A stretch of 64,000 bases of DNA from Pyropia haitanensis (lineage: Eukaryota > Rhodophyta > Bangiophyceae > Bangiales > Bangiaceae), in contig SDUX01000008.1 in NCBI GenBank assembly GCA_008729055.1, positions 868,001-932,000 of the forward strand. The letters run 5' to 3'. The stretch's first letter is position 1, and each line of letters starts with the position of its first letter. This document shows, one piece after another, positions 43,203 through 54,621 of the stretch. The position numbers and the translations under genes are program-made. The notes beneath the pieces are model-generated. The model did not search any database. It had not been told where the DNA came from and worked only from the letters and a program-made list of their open reading frames with translations.

Positions 43203-44534
43203 CTAGCGCAGCACAAACGGCGCAACCGCCGTCGGCGGCACGGCGACGCTCCCCTGCTCCGGGAAGCGGCGGCGCAGCGCCGACCGCACCCGCCACGCCG
43301 TCGCCGACGTGACCGCGTAGCGCACGCAGCGGCGGCCAAAGCCCTTGTACAGCTCGAGGGGTACGCCACCCCCCGCAGCGGCCGCCCGCGTCGCCGCCCG
43401 GAGGGGTTCCACCACCCCGCGCGCCGCAACGGTCGCGGCGACGCGCGGGAGGAAGCCGCCCAGGGGGCCTGCCGTCGCGGGCACCGTCACCGCCGCCGCG
43501 ACGGCGGGGCCGACGCCCGCGTAGAGGGACCGCGGGGAGGACGACGCGAGGAAGGAGAGGGCGGCGGGGAGGAGGCGGCCGGCGCCGGCGCCGCCCGCGA
43601 CCGCCCGGGTGGCCGCGTAGTAGGCCGCGTGGAGGGGGTAGGTGAGGGCCACCGCGACGGCGGTCGCTGCGGTCGTGGCGACGAGGGTGACCAGCGGGTT
43701 GGCCTCCATAGTGCGCTTGGCGACGGCCGGGGATGGAGACGGAAAAGGGGGGGGGGGATTCCACGCCGGTAGCCGAGCAGCAGAGGAAGCCAGGCCCAGC
43801 GGTGGGGGGGGAGCGCTAGGCAAGCGGCAGCGCTGCCGCTTGACCACCCGCTTCCCCGACGAGGGCAAAGGCGGCAGTGGTGGCTGCGCCGGCGCGTCAG
43901 CGGCGGCGGCGCCACCGCCGCGCGCCGACGACGCGGCGGCCGACACGCCCATCAACGCCGCCTCGGTGAGCGCCGCGGCGAGCGCCTTGGTCGGCACTCG
44001 CTTGAGCAGGTGCGCGTTGACGCCAGCCCACGCGCCCCCGCCCGGCACCGCCGCGCCCGCCGCCGCCGCCGCCGCGGCGCCGCCGCCGCCCGACGCGGCC
44101 GCCGTCGCGGCGGCGGCGACCGCACGCACCGCCACGTCAGTGGGGGTGGCGACCACCGTCGCGGCGACGGTGGCCAGCCCCGCAACGGCGGCGGCGGCGG
44201 CCACCCGCTGCCACCCATCGGCGGCGACCGCGTCGGGCGCGGCCGTCGCGGCGGCGCCAGAGGCAGGCCGCCGCGGCGGCGGTGGCGGCGCCACCGACCG
44301 CGGCGACAGGGGGGCGTCGCCACACGCGGCGGCGGCACCACGGGGCGCGGCCGGCGGTCGGGTGGTGGTGGTGGCTGGCGGCGCAAACGCCGCTGGCGAC
44401 GGGGAACATACCATGTTGGCCGACAGCAGCTGCTGCCGCATCAAGTTGGCGGTGGAGGAGGGAGGCGGGATGACGACGGGAATGGATGGCAGGGTGGGGA
44501 TGGGGAGAAGGTCGGTTGCCCAGTTGTTGGTCAT
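43203..44534 (-). CDS. divergent mitochondrial carrier (SLC25)-like membrane protein
   Basis: Single exon, 443 residues, from ATG 44534 (GTCATGA). The tripartite layout of mitochondrial carriers can be traced. Repeat 1 has VAATVVATPTDVAVRAVAAA and AWAGVNAHLLKRVPTKALAA. Repeat 2 follows a Pro-rich linker with NPLVTLVATTAATAVAVALT-YPLHAA and SLYAGVGPAVAAAVTVPATA. Repeat 3 has VVEPLRAATRAA and LYKGFGRRCVRYAVTSATAW. The P-x-[DE]-x-x-[KR] signature is degenerate in all three repeats and the linker between repeats 1 and 2 is unusually long, so transport substrate and even activity are unclear. Location in the inner mitochondrial membrane, or another organelle membrane, is inferred from the fold. 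Confidence 0.65.
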   Translation of the reverse strand: MTNNWATDLLPIPTLPSIPVVIPPPSSTANLMRQQLLSANMVCSPSPAAFAPPATTTTRPPAAPRGAAAACGDAPLSPRSVAPPPPPRRPASGAAATAAPDAVAADGWQRVAAAAAVAGLATVAATVVATPTDVAVRAVAAAATAAASGGGGAAAAAAAGAAVPGGGAWAGVNAHLLKRVPTKALAAALTEAALMGVSAAASSARGGGAAAADAPAQPPLPPLPSSGKRVVKRQRCRLPSAPPPPLGLASSAARLPAWNPPPPFPSPSPAVAKRTMEANPLVTLVATTAATAVAVALTYPLHAAYYAATRAVAGGAGAGRLLPAALSFLASSSPRSLYAGVGPAVAAAVTVPATAGPLGGFLPRVAATVAARGVVEPLRAATRAAAAGGGVPLELYKGFGRRCVRYAVTSATAWRVRSALRRRFPEQGSVAVPPTAVAPFVLR

Positions 44535-46183
44535 GACGTGGGAGGCACAGGGGGGGGGTGGTGGTCAGGACGGACGGGGATGAGTTCAAGAGCAGGCGGT
44601 TGTCGGCAAAGACGCGGAGGCGATGTAGGCCAGAGCCTGACTGGCCTACAACAGCCTCTACGCCCGCGTGGGCAACCGCTGCACTCCCCCGTCAGTCGAA
44701 GCGGGCCGCCCCTCGCTGTGGGGTGCTCGCCACGCACCCCCTGCAGCACCCCTCCATCGCCCGCCTCAGTCAGGGGGATCGTGAGTACAGCATCTTGCGG
44801 GGGAGAGGAATGCGGGCGAGCGCTTCAGAATATTCATGCCACCGGTGGGCCAGCCTGGACGCGCTGGGCAGCGCCCGGGACGCGTCCCGTCGACGGTGCC
44901 TCCGCCGATGCGGCGCCAGCGGCGGCAGCGGTGGCGGCGTTGGGCGCGGCGGCCACAGTGTCCCAGCGCCAATGGGAGGGACTCCGCTGGCCGTCCCGTG
45001 CACTGCGCTGGAGCGGCGCGCGCTACACCCGACGGGAGGAGCGCCCAGCAGGGCTCTGCGCGCGCGGTTTGGGTTCCACACGACAGCGGTGGCGGCGTAT
45101 GGAAAATCAGTGGACGAGTGGACGCCGCCGGCGTGTCTCGCCCTCTCATGAGAGAATCCGTCCCAGCCGACAAAGGGATGAGCCGCCGGGCGGCCTGGAC
45201 GTGCATATTCCACTTGCCAAGATCCCTTGAACCGGGAGGGCGGCGATATTAGACGGATGAGCACAGCCAATGACAGGGGGCGGTCGCAGAGGACGCATCC
45301 CAACGGGCGGGCAGGCGGCCATTTCCTGGCACGCTAGCACGGCAGCGCACATCTGCGCCATTGGTCAGTTGGCCAGCATCACCACATCCAGCGACGCACT
45401 GCCCAAAATGGCCTCGGAATGAGGGGAGAGTGCGGGCCACTCAGCGGTCGCGGTCGCATCTTCCACTGACACCCAGCTGCTGATTGGAGGGCGGGAGCAC
45501 TCGACTGTGGAGAAGGCACCGTCCACGTCACGTCTACGCGTCGGTCCAGAGAGACAAGCCCGCCGGCTGGCGTGGCCGCGCCAGCAACAGGCAACGATGG
45601 GATGACGTGGACGCACGGTTGTTGGGTGTCAGGACATTGTAGGCAGTTACCATATACTTTCCTGAGAAGAGGATGAATTTTCTTGACTGTGGACAAGCTC
45701 CGCTGGAAGTCGTCCAGCTTTCGCCCATGGGGAAACTTTCTTCAACCAGTCCACTTCTTGTTGTGAATTACAAAGGCGTCAATGTGTACACTCGTCGTCG
45801 ACTGACGCGTCCCCCCACCAGTACGTCAGCGGAGGGTCCGGCGCGTCGGAGCTCCCCCACGTTGAGGTGGCACCCGCTGTGCGGCCTGACGGGTTCGACG
45901 GCGGGCGACAGCGGGATTGCGGTGCGGCGCCGCCGACGGCGGTGCGTGGCTGGCGGCCGCGCTGCCAGGACGCCACACACACGTGCACCGCGGGTCGGCG
46001 CTGCCAAGACTGCCGCCGCGTCCGCCGGGGCCGTCGGCGGCAGCACCGCGCCCCACCCGCATCGGCGGGACGGCTCCCTTGGAGTGCGCCCGCTACACCT
46101 CCCCCACCTGCCACCCCACTCTGACTCCAACCCCCCCTGCTCTCTGTTCGACCCCCCCCCCCCCCCTCCCCCCAGCCATTCCC
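44535..46183. other. divergent intergenic region
   Basis: Between the carrier-like (-) and RETICULATA-like (+) genes. 45350-45800 is AT-richer. The final 50 bases before the start at 46184 are C runs. No gene recognised. Confidence 0.4.
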
Positions 46184-46423
46184 ATGCCGATCAACGGCGG
46201 CATGGCGTTTGCCCTCCCCGCCGGCGGCCTGGCGCCGCCCGCCCGCAGCTCGCGGCATGGCCCCGCGTGCCGCCGCCACCCCGCCGGCCGGCCGCGGGTG
46301 CCACTGCCGCCGCGCCGGCCGCTGACGGCGGCCGCCGCGCCGGCCGGGGCGGCGCCGCCGGCCGGCGCCGACGGCGGCGGCGGCGGCGGCGACGCCGACA
46401 CCCCCGCGGCGCCCGCGCCGCCG

Positions 46424-46457
<34 letters not shown>

Positions 46458-46912
46458 ACGGCACCCCCCCCCCGTCGGCGGCCACGCCCGCGGCCCCGGC
46501 CGGGGGCAACGAGGCGGCGGTCCCCCCCGGCGGCTCCCCCCCCCCCCGGCGGCACCCCCCCCACCGCCACCCGCGGCCCGTGGCGGTCCATCGCGTCGGC
46601 GGCGACCGTGGCGGCGGTGCGGCGGTCCGGGTCGGAGGGGCGGTCGCAAGCGGCGGCGGCGGCCGCCGCCGCCGACGCGGCCGCGACGGCGGCGGCGGCG
46701 CTCGCCGACCGGAGCTCCCGCCGGCAGGCTGCCGGCGTTGGCGCCGACGTGGCGGCCGCCGCGGCCGAGGCCGCCGCCGCGGCCACGGCGACCGACGCGG
46801 CCGACGCGGCAGAGGCGGCGGCGGTGGCCGCCGACGCGGCCGACGCGGCGGCGGCAGAGGCGGTGGCGGCGGCCGAGGCGGCCGGCCGGCGGTTGGCGCG
46901 GCGGGTCGAGGC

Positions 46913-46943
<31 letters not shown>

Positions 46944-48352
46944 GCGGCGGCGGCGGCGGACGCGGCAGCGTCGGCAGAGACGGCGGTGGACGCGGCAGCG
47001 TCGGCAGAGACGGCGGCCGACGCGGCAGCGTTGGCAGAGACGGCGGCGGACGCGGCAGCGTCGGAAGAGGCGGCAGCGGATGCGGCAGCGTCGACAGAGG
47101 CGGCGGCGGATGCGGCAGTGTCGGCAGAGACGGCGGTGGACGCGGCAGCGTCGGCAGAGACAGCGGCGGTGGTGACGCGGGTGGATGGGGGGGGGGATGG
47201 GGGGAGGGTGCGCGTCGACAGGGAAGCCTGGGAGGGTCCCAGCGGCGGTGGCAATGGGGACCCCGTGCTGGGTGGGGGGGGGGTGGTGGCGGCGGCGCAG
47301 AGGGTAGCGGCCGCAGTGGCGGCGGCGGCAGCGGCGGCGGCGGCGGCGGTGGTGGCGGGCGTGGCGGCGGCGACGGCCGCAATGGTGGCGGCGGTGCGGG
47401 TGGTGGCGACGGCGGGGACGTCCCCCTCCCCCCCTCCCCCGAGCTGTCTGCGCTGCTCGCAGCGCACGGCGCGGCCGAGGTCGCCGCCCTCCCCCCCGCG
47501 CTGCTCGCCTCTGTCGCGGCCGGCGTCACCCCCCCCGCCGCCCTCGGCCGCCTCCTCCGCCTGTCGGGCGGGACGGGCCCCCTGGCGGCCACCGCCCGCC
47601 GGTGGCCCGGCCTCGCCGCGCGCCTCGCCGCCAACCCCGCCCTCCCCCGCGTCATGGCGGTGGAGCTGGGCGTCGGCGGCGGCACCAAGCTCCTCGCCGA
47701 GGCGCGCCAGCGCCGCGGCGCCTTTTGGGCAGAGGCGGACTTTGTCGCGTCGGACTTGGCGCTGGAGCTCGTCGGCGACGCGCTCCTCGTGTGGCTCCTG
47801 TCGCCGGCGGTGCCGCTCGGGGTGGCCGGGGGGGGGGGGCGGGGGGCGCGCCTCGCCGCCGCCCTCGGCCGCCTCCCGCGCCACGCGGGCGCCATCGGCG
47901 CGTACACGCTGCCGCAGCGGCTGGGCGCGGGGGTGTGGAAGGGGGTCCAGTTTGCGGGCGTGGGGATCGTGTCGTCGGCGGTGGGCCACTCGGCGACCAA
48001 GGCGCTCGTCGCCGCCCGCGGGTCCTCCCTGTCGTCGGCCGGCGGCGGCGGTGGCGGCGGTGGCGGCGGCCCTACCAGTGGCGGGGAGGCCGACGGCGCC
48101 AAGCACCTGGCGTCGGTGTGGGACAACTCGCTCGCTTGGGGCGCCTTCCTCGGCCTCTCCTCCAACCCGCGGTACCAGCTGGTGTCGGCGGTGGAGGCGC
48201 GGCTCGTCGACGGCTGGCTGCCGCGGGCGCTCGGCGGGGGGGCGCGCGGCGAGGCCGCCGCCGCCGTCGCGTCGACGGTGCTGCGGCTGGGCAACTGCTA
48301 CACGGGGTCGAGCCAGTGGATCCCGTTTGCACGGATGGTGGGCGTGCAGTAG
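46184..48352 (+). CDS. RETICULATA-related (DUF3411) plastid membrane protein
   Basis: Plant RETICULATA/RER proteins sit in the plastid envelope and affect leaf mesophyll development and metabolism. The C-terminal ~300 residues match the family: MAVELGVGGGTKLLAEARQR, then FWAEADFVASDLALELVGDA, LVWLLSP, YTLPQRLGAGVWKGVQFAGV, SVWDNSLAWGAFLGLSSNPR and YTGSSQWIPFARMVGVQ at the end. The N-terminus (MPINGGMAFALPAGG..., Ser/Arg/Ala/Pro-rich) is compatible with a transit peptide. The middle is Ala-rich and includes a 7-fold decapeptide repeat. The frame changes at the C runs of 46536-46562 (one base too many, or two too few) and in the C runs near 47424-47440 (one base missing); about 722 residues result. 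ATG 46202 (GGCATGG) is an alternative start. Confidence 0.85.
46959..47168 (+). repeat. 30-bp tandem repeat, 7 copies, encoding DAAASAETA(A/V)
   Basis: Seven head-to-tail 30-bp units beginning GACGCGGCAGCGTCGGCAGA, with a few substitutions, encode a 10-residue Ala/Glu/Asp repeat. It should form a long helix in front of the RETICULATA domain. Confidence 0.8.
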
Positions 48353-49364
48353 GTGGGGGGGTGGGGGGTGGACAGGTAGGGGCGGTGCAATCAAGATTGG
48401 GGGGTGGGCAGACTCGGGGTCGGAGTGGGATGATGGGGTGGTTGCGCCAGTGCCGTTGAGCGGCGTGTGCTCGACGCTTTGCCCGGATGGGAGGCCTGCA
48501 GTAGGTGGACGGTGGGTAGGAAGCGAAATGCAGTAGATGGAGGGGTGGGTGGGCGGGAGGGGGGTAGGAGCGCGATGTTGGAGGGGAGTCGTCATCGAGC
48601 GAGTTGCGCTGGATGCTGCGGTGACCGCGTGGGGTCGTGGAGAGGGGTCGGCACTCCAGATAGAGAAGTACACCTGTTCTCAAGCATCGAGCGATCAGTC
48701 GTCCCCTCTCTAGTCTTGGTATTGGCAGAACCAAGCACTGGGGGTCGCTGCGCCTGGTGCCAGGCCGAGGTGACCTGCACGTTCAGAGGCGGAGGAACCA
48801 GGCAAGGGACATTGCGTCATGCCGATCCTGCTTAATCGATAGTGATCAGTGAAATCATGAGCGAATCACTTCGAGGGCGCACGCACAGCAAAAGTGACAC
48901 AGACACATTCCACTCACAAGCCGGATGAAAGTAGTCCCCTCCAAGTGCCATGATGGCGGAAGGGGAGAGGCGAGCCGTCGCACAAGTCTGATGCGACCCA
49001 CTGGTCATTGGTGGACTACGATGGCTGACGTTGCCCACCGGGGTTGAGGTCTGCGCGGCCGTGCCACTCTCGCAATTCCCCCCCCGCGGCCGTCAGTTGC
49101 GCCGCCAGAGACAGCGGCAGAGGGCCCATCCCGCCCGCGGCGACGTCGGAGCGCTCGCCCCATCGACGGTGTGAGTGGATCGGGGCGTCCTTGTCTGGCC
49201 GTTGCTGGCCTGCACGGGAGCGGACAGAGTTAACCACAACGAGCGCGCCGTGCTGCCCGCTGCGTGCCGGTCGCGCTGCGGGGTGCTTCGCGGCGGCGCC
49301 CCCCCATCTGGGCGTGGATCGACGCGCCGCGGCGACGGCCGTTGCGTTTGTCAGTCCCGGCGTC
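48353..49364. other. intergenic between RETICULATA-like and aconitase genes
   Basis: Contains the 3' flank of one + strand gene and the promoter of the next. 48640-49020 is AT-richer. No gene or clear signal recognised. Confidence 0.4.
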
Positions 49365-52054
49365 ATGGCGCCGTCGCTGGCCGCGCTGGCCGGCCCCTCC
49401 CGCCTGCTGCGGGCTGCGGGGCGGGGAAGTGGCATTTCGGGCGCGCTTGGCATCTTTGGGACACACTGTACGTGGCGGGCGTCTTGGTTGAGCTTTTGGT
49501 GGTGGCCTGATGAGTTGAGAGTCGTCTGGTGGGTGCGCCGCCGGCGCACCCCCTGTGGTTCGTTTGGCTATGGGGATGGCTGGGACTTTGTGCTTTGGGG
49601 TGGCAGGCTTTCTGACGTCTGCGTCTCTGTGTCGGCCGTTTGACTGTGGGTGACTTGTTTTTTTTCATCGGTCGCTGTGCTTCTCCATCTGCGTGTCGTG
49701 TCACGGTGGCCGTCCCTCACCGCCCACCCCCACCCCCCACGCGTCGTGCAGGCACCGCGCGCGCGGCCAGTACGTCGGCCTCGTCGACGCCCGTGTCCCC
49801 ACTGGAGCCGGCCAACCTGCTGGAGCCGGTCTACCGGAATGTAGCGGACAACCTGGATGTGGTGCGGAAGACGCTGGACCGGCCGCTGACGCTGGCCGAA
49901 AAGGTGGTGTATGGCCACTTGGACGACCCAACGACGCGGGCGGTGCGCGGGGAGACGTACCTCAAGCTCCGCCCCGATCGGGTGGCCATGCAGGACGCGA
50001 CGGCCCAGATGGCGACGCTGCAGTTCATCTCGGCGGGTCTGCCCACCACGCAGGTGCCCACCACCGTCCACTGTGACCACCTGATTGCGGCGGAGGCGGG
50101 CGCGGGGGAGGACCTGTCGCGCGCCAAGGACCAAAACGCCGAGGTGTACGACTTCCTCTCCACCGCCGCGTCCAAGTACGGCATGGGCTTTTGGCGGCCC
50201 GGCTCGGGCATCATCCACCAGATTGTGCTGGAGAACTACGCCTTCCCCGGCGGGTTGATGATCGGGACTGACTCGCACACGCCCAACGCGGGTGGCCTGG
50301 GCATGGTCGCCGTCGGCGTTGGTGGTGCTGACGCGGTGGACGTGATGGCGGGGCTGCCGTGGGAGCTCAAGGCGCCCAAGATTATTGGCGTCAAGCTGTC
50401 GGGCAAGCTGAAGGGCTGGGCGTCGGCCAAGGACGTTATCCTCAGGGTGGCTGGGATGCTCACCGTCAAGGGCGGCACGGGTGCGATTATTGAGTACTTT
50501 GGGGAGGGCGTCGACTCGCTGTCGTGCACGGGGATGGGCACCATTTGCAACATGGGGGCGGAGATTGGGGCGACCACCTCTATCTTCCCCTACAACTCGC
50601 GGATGGGTGATTACCTCAACGCCACGGGACGGCAGGGCATCACGTCGCTGGCCGAGACCTACTCGGAGAACCTGCGGGCCGATGACAGTGCGGTGTACGA
50701 CCAGATTATCGAGGTGGACCTGTCCACCCTCGAGCCCCACGTCAACGGGCCCTTCACCCCCGACCTGGCGCACCCGCTGTCCAAATTCAAGGCCGCGGTG
50801 GAGAAGGAGGGGTGGCCCGCGGAGCTGACGGTGGGCCTCATTGGCTCGTGCACTAACTCGTCGTACGAGGATATGACCCGGTCGGCATCGATTGTGCGGC
50901 AGGCGCTGGACCGGGGGGTCAAGTCCAAGGCCATCTTCAACATCACGCCTGGCAGCGAGCAGGTTCGCGCAACGATTGCGCGCGACGGTATCATTGGGAC
51001 GTTTGAGGAGGCCGGGGGGGTGGTGCTCGCGAACGCGTGCGGGCCCTGCATTGGGCAGTGGAACCGGTCTGACGTACCAAAGGGCACCCCCAACTCCATC
51101 GTCACGTCGTTCAACCGCAACTTTTCCATGCGTAATGACGGCAACCCCCAGACCCACGCGTTTGTGACGTCCCCCGAGTTGGTGACGGCGATGTCTCTGG
51201 CAGGGAGGCTGGACTTCAACCCGCTGACGGATGAGCTGACCGCCGCAGACGGGTCTACCTTTAAGCTGGAGCTGCCTGTTGGTGAGGAGCTCCCGTCGCG
51301 GGGTTACGACCCCGGAGAGGACACCTTCCAGCCGCCCATGGAAGACCCGTCGGCGGTCAAGGTGGTGGTCGATGACGCGTCGTCGCGGCTGCAGATGCTT
51401 GCGCCGTTTGCGCCGTGGAACGGGCGTGACTATGAGGACTTGCCCATCCTCATCAAGGCCCTGGGCAAGTGCACGACGGACCACATCTCGATGGCCGGCC
51501 CGTGGCTCAAGTACCGCGGTCACCTGGACAATATCTCGAACAACCTGCTCATCGGGGCGACCAACGCGGAGAATGGGGAGATCAACTCGGTGCGGAACTA
51601 CCTGACCGGCGAGTACGGCTCGGTGCCGGACGTGGCGCGCGCTTACAAGGCCGCGGGCGTCCAGTGGGTGGTGGTGGGTGACGAGAACTATGGGGAGGGC
51701 TCTTCGCGGGAGCACGCAGCGCTGGAGCCCCGCCACCTGGGTGGTGTGGCCGTCCTCGTGCGCTCCTTTGCGCGCATCCACGAGACCAACCTGAAGAAGC
51801 AGGGCATGCTTCCGCTGACCTTTGCCGTGACGGAGGACTATGACAAGATTGACTCCACGGACAAGCTGTCCATCACTGGCCTGGAAAGCTTTGCGCCGGG
51901 CGTGCCGCTGTCGGTGGTGGTCAAGAAGGCGGACGGGACGACCATTAACATCACGGTCAACCACACGTTCAACGCGGACCAGATTGGGTGGTTCAAGGCG
52001 GGGTCCGCTCTCAACAAAATCAAGGCTGACATCTCGGCCAAGACCGCGGCATGA
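49365..52054 (+). CDS. ACO2: mitochondrial aconitate hydratase (2 exons)
   Basis: TCA-cycle enzyme interconverting citrate and isocitrate in the matrix. Exon 1 (49365-49467) encodes a mitochondrial presequence ([20 protein letters not shown]...). A 284-base intron with GTACGT...CAG follows, then exon 2 (49752-52054); the product is 801 residues against ~780 in animals. The 4Fe-4S cysteines are C401 ([11 protein letters not shown]) and C464/C467 (ACGPCIGQW), with the same 63- and 3-residue spacing as mammalian mitochondrial aconitase. Other active-site blocks are [27 protein letters not shown] and [12 protein letters not shown]. The coding sequence has few homopolymers and no frame break. Start ATG 49365 is chosen because it gives the presequence and a phase-1 junction. 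Convergent with ELP3. Confidence 0.97.
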
Positions 52055-52312
52055 GGCGGGCGTTCCTTCTTCTCTCTAGGGTGTATCCGGACTAGGCTCC
52101 TCGTTTCCCACTTTTTCTTCTTCTCTCCCCGATGGTGCTTTGTGTGAAGATTGGAGTACGGTTCCTGTGCATGCGGTTGATCGCGGTGCACTTCCGAGCA
52201 GTGGTGCGTGGCTGAGTTGGCGACCGCTCGTCGGTGGACGCGGCTGTTGTGGATGCTTGTGTGCAGTGCACTCGCCACACCGCAAACAACGGACCGCTGT
52301 TTTTTTTTTGGG

Positions 52313-53989
52313 TCAACCCCCGTCCACCAGCGACTTGACCATGTACGGCCCTTCGAGCTCGTATCCCAGCTTGCGGTAGTAGGCACGGGTGCCCACCCCC
52401 GAGATGACCAGCATCTTGGAGGACGCGTGCTCCTCCCGGGCGATCCGCTCTGCCTCCTCCATCAGCAGCGTCCCAAATCCCTGGTGCTGGAACCGCGCCG
52501 GGTGCCGCGCGTGGACCGGCACGACGCTGCCATACACGTGGAGCTCCCGCACGATGGAGCACGCGGCGCCGCGCGCCTCGGGCCGGAACCCCGCCAGCGG
52601 CCCCGCCTGCCGCAGCCGCAGCATGCCCACCAGGATGTCCTGCTGCGCGTCCTCGTACGCGAGGAACGTCTCCCACCCCCCGTTGGCCGCGTAATCCCGG
52701 CGCACCAGCTCCACCGTATGGGGCACCACGTCCCAGTGCACCGCCTGGATGCCCACCTCCCGCGTCCGCACATCCCGGCACGCGACGCCGCGCTCGCGCA
52801 TGCGGCGGAGGGCCAGCTCCCGCAGGTTCCCCACCTCCACCCCCGACGACACGAGCGGCATTGGGATGTCTCGCTGGATGCGGTAGACGCGCACCCACGG
52901 GGGCACCAGTCCGAGGACGGTGGCCATCAGCTCGACCAGGTCGGCGGGCGCGTAGTTCTTGTATCGCCCAGACTTCCACAGCTCGTACAGCCCCGTGCCG
53001 CGGATGACCAGCGTCGGGTACACCTTGACGCCGTCGGCCCGAAAGGCCGGGTTCTCGAAAAACTCCCGAAACGACTCGACGTCCCGCTCGACGCCCATGT
53101 TGGGCAGGTCGGGCATCAGGTGGGCGACGACCTTAAAGCCCGCGTCCTTGGCCAGCGCAAAGCAGTCGCACACCGCCTGCACCGAGTGGCCCCGGTTCGT
53201 GTCCCGCGCCACGTCCTCGTACACCGACTGGACCCCGATTTCCAGCCGCGTGCACCCATAGTCGAGCATCGCCGACAGGTGCGGGCGGTGGCAGTAGTCG
53301 GGGCGCGTCTCGATGGTCAGCCCCACGCACCGCGTCGTCGAATGCTCCCCGTACGCCACCGCCTCCTTGACGCTCGCAGACGCGTGCCCCGACAGCGCGT
53401 CGTGGAGGTTCCGCACAAAGTAATCCCGGTAGGCCGTGTCGAGTGATAGGAAGGTGCCACCCATCAGCACAAACTCCACCTTGTCCACGCTGTGGCCAAT
53501 CCGCTGCAGCTGCTCCACCCGGGAGCGCACCTGGATGAACGGGTCATACCGCGCGCGGATGGCGCGCATGCTCGTCGGCTCGTAGCCCGTGTACGACTGC
53601 GTCGAGTACTCAAAGTCCGAGTCGGGCCCCCCCGCGCAGTAGATGCAGATGGCGCCCGTCGTCGCAATGTGCGGGCACCGGTGGGGCTTGGACATGACCG
53701 CCACCACCGCGATGCCGCTGGCCGTACGGACGGGCTTGGCGCGGAGGACGGGGGTGAGGAGGGCGGTGTGGCTGTCGGGCACGGCGGCGAGCACCTCCAC
53801 GTGCTTGATGTGGTTGTCCAGCTTGAATGTCCGCGCCGCGGCGGACTTTAGGGCCTCGAGCCGCCGCCGCCCGTGGGCGGCGCCGTGCGCGCGCACCAGC
53901 GGGATGAGCTCCCGCACCAGCGCCGCGGCGGCCGCCCGCCGTCGGGAGGCGTCATCGGTGAGGACCGCCAGGCCAGCCTGGTCGGCCAT
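52313..53989 (-). CDS. ELP3: Elongator complex catalytic subunit Elp3
   Basis: Radical-SAM/acetyltransferase enzyme that starts the cm5/mcm5 modification of wobble uridine in tRNAs. Single exon, 558 residues from ATG 53989 (GCGATGG); the frame is open for 72 bases upstream without an ATG. The cluster-binding motif is C105-x9-C115-x2-C118 in [20 protein letters not shown]. Highly conserved blocks include [53 protein letters not shown] and [10 protein letters not shown]. The C-terminal GNAT domain contains [20 protein letters not shown] and Tyr-rich [18 protein letters not shown]. All key residues are intact and the length is normal. The 258-base gap to aconitase holds both 3' ends. Confidence 0.97.
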   Translation of the reverse strand: MADQAGLAVLTDDASRRRAAAAALVRELIPLVRAHGAAHGRRRLEALKSAAARTFKLDNHIKHVEVLAAVPDSHTALLTPVLRAKPVRTASGIAVVAVMSKPHRCPHIATTGAICIYCAGGPDSDFEYSTQSYTGYEPTSMRAIRARYDPFIQVRSRVEQLQRIGHSVDKVEFVLMGGTFLSLDTAYRDYFVRNLHDALSGHASASVKEAVAYGEHSTTRCVGLTIETRPDYCHRPHLSAMLDYGCTRLEIGVQSVYEDVARDTNRGHSVQAVCDCFALAKDAGFKVVAHLMPDLPNMGVERDVESFREFFENPAFRADGVKVYPTLVIRGTGLYELWKSGRYKNYAPADLVELMATVLGLVPPWVRVYRIQRDIPMPLVSSGVEVGNLRELALRRMRERGVACRDVRTREVGIQAVHWDVVPHTVELVRRDYAANGGWETFLAYEDAQQDILVGMLRLRQAGPLAGFRPEARGAACSIVRELHVYGSVVPVHARHPARFQHQGFGTLLMEEAERIAREEHASSKMLVISGVGTRAYYRKLGYELEGPYMVKSLVDGG

Positions 53990-54621
53990 CGCCAGCAGGC
54001 GCCAGCAGGCAAGGGACGGTCGCTGCGGTGGATGCCGTACACCAGCACAATGGCGCGACAAGGGGGAAGCTCAAAGCGTCGACAACAACGAGGTCGGCTG
54101 CGCAGCAGCACCAAGCGCGCAGAGAAGAACGGCCAGCTGCGGCACACCACGGGCGGCCGTAGCGATGTCGTCGCACACCACCCAGACAGCGAACGCCCCC
54201 ACCTTGCAGAGCTTGACCTACTGAATATATTTGTACTCCAGGTGGAAGAGTATAATTATATGGATTTCGACACAAACATTAGCACCACGCAACCAATGAA
54301 AGTATAGGAAAGAGGGTTAGCTGGGAACGAGGCATGGAACGGGGGAGGAGAGAAAAGACTCACGTCGGTGGAGATAGAAGGAATAGGGAGCAGAGGAGAA
54401 AGGAAAGAAGAAAGAGAAAGGCCTGGCTCGCCACAGTCGCGGCGGCCAATGACGTCTGCGCGGCGGCACGGAGAGCGGAGCGTGTGCCGCCCAGCACCAA
54501 GAGGGAAGCAGCGGCGCTCCCCAAGCTCCGCCCAATGACGCGGAAGAAAGCAGAGAGAGGAAGCCCCGGTTCGTCCACAGCGCGGCCGCACCACGCCGCG
54601 CCGCGCGAGGCGCCGCCGCGG
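53990..54621. other. ELP3 promoter and LPAT 3' flank
   Basis: Contains an AT-rich patch (54220-54262, GAATATATTTG ... TATAATTATATGG) that could supply a TATA-like element for ELP3, whose start is about 260 bases away, or belong to the 3' end of the LPAT gene. Nothing else seen. Confidence 0.4.

Noticed and set aside
45779..48673. 964-codon minus-strand frame opposite the RETICULATA-like gene
   Set aside because: Antisense shadow; the + strand carries the DUF3411 blocks and matches the family to the last residue.
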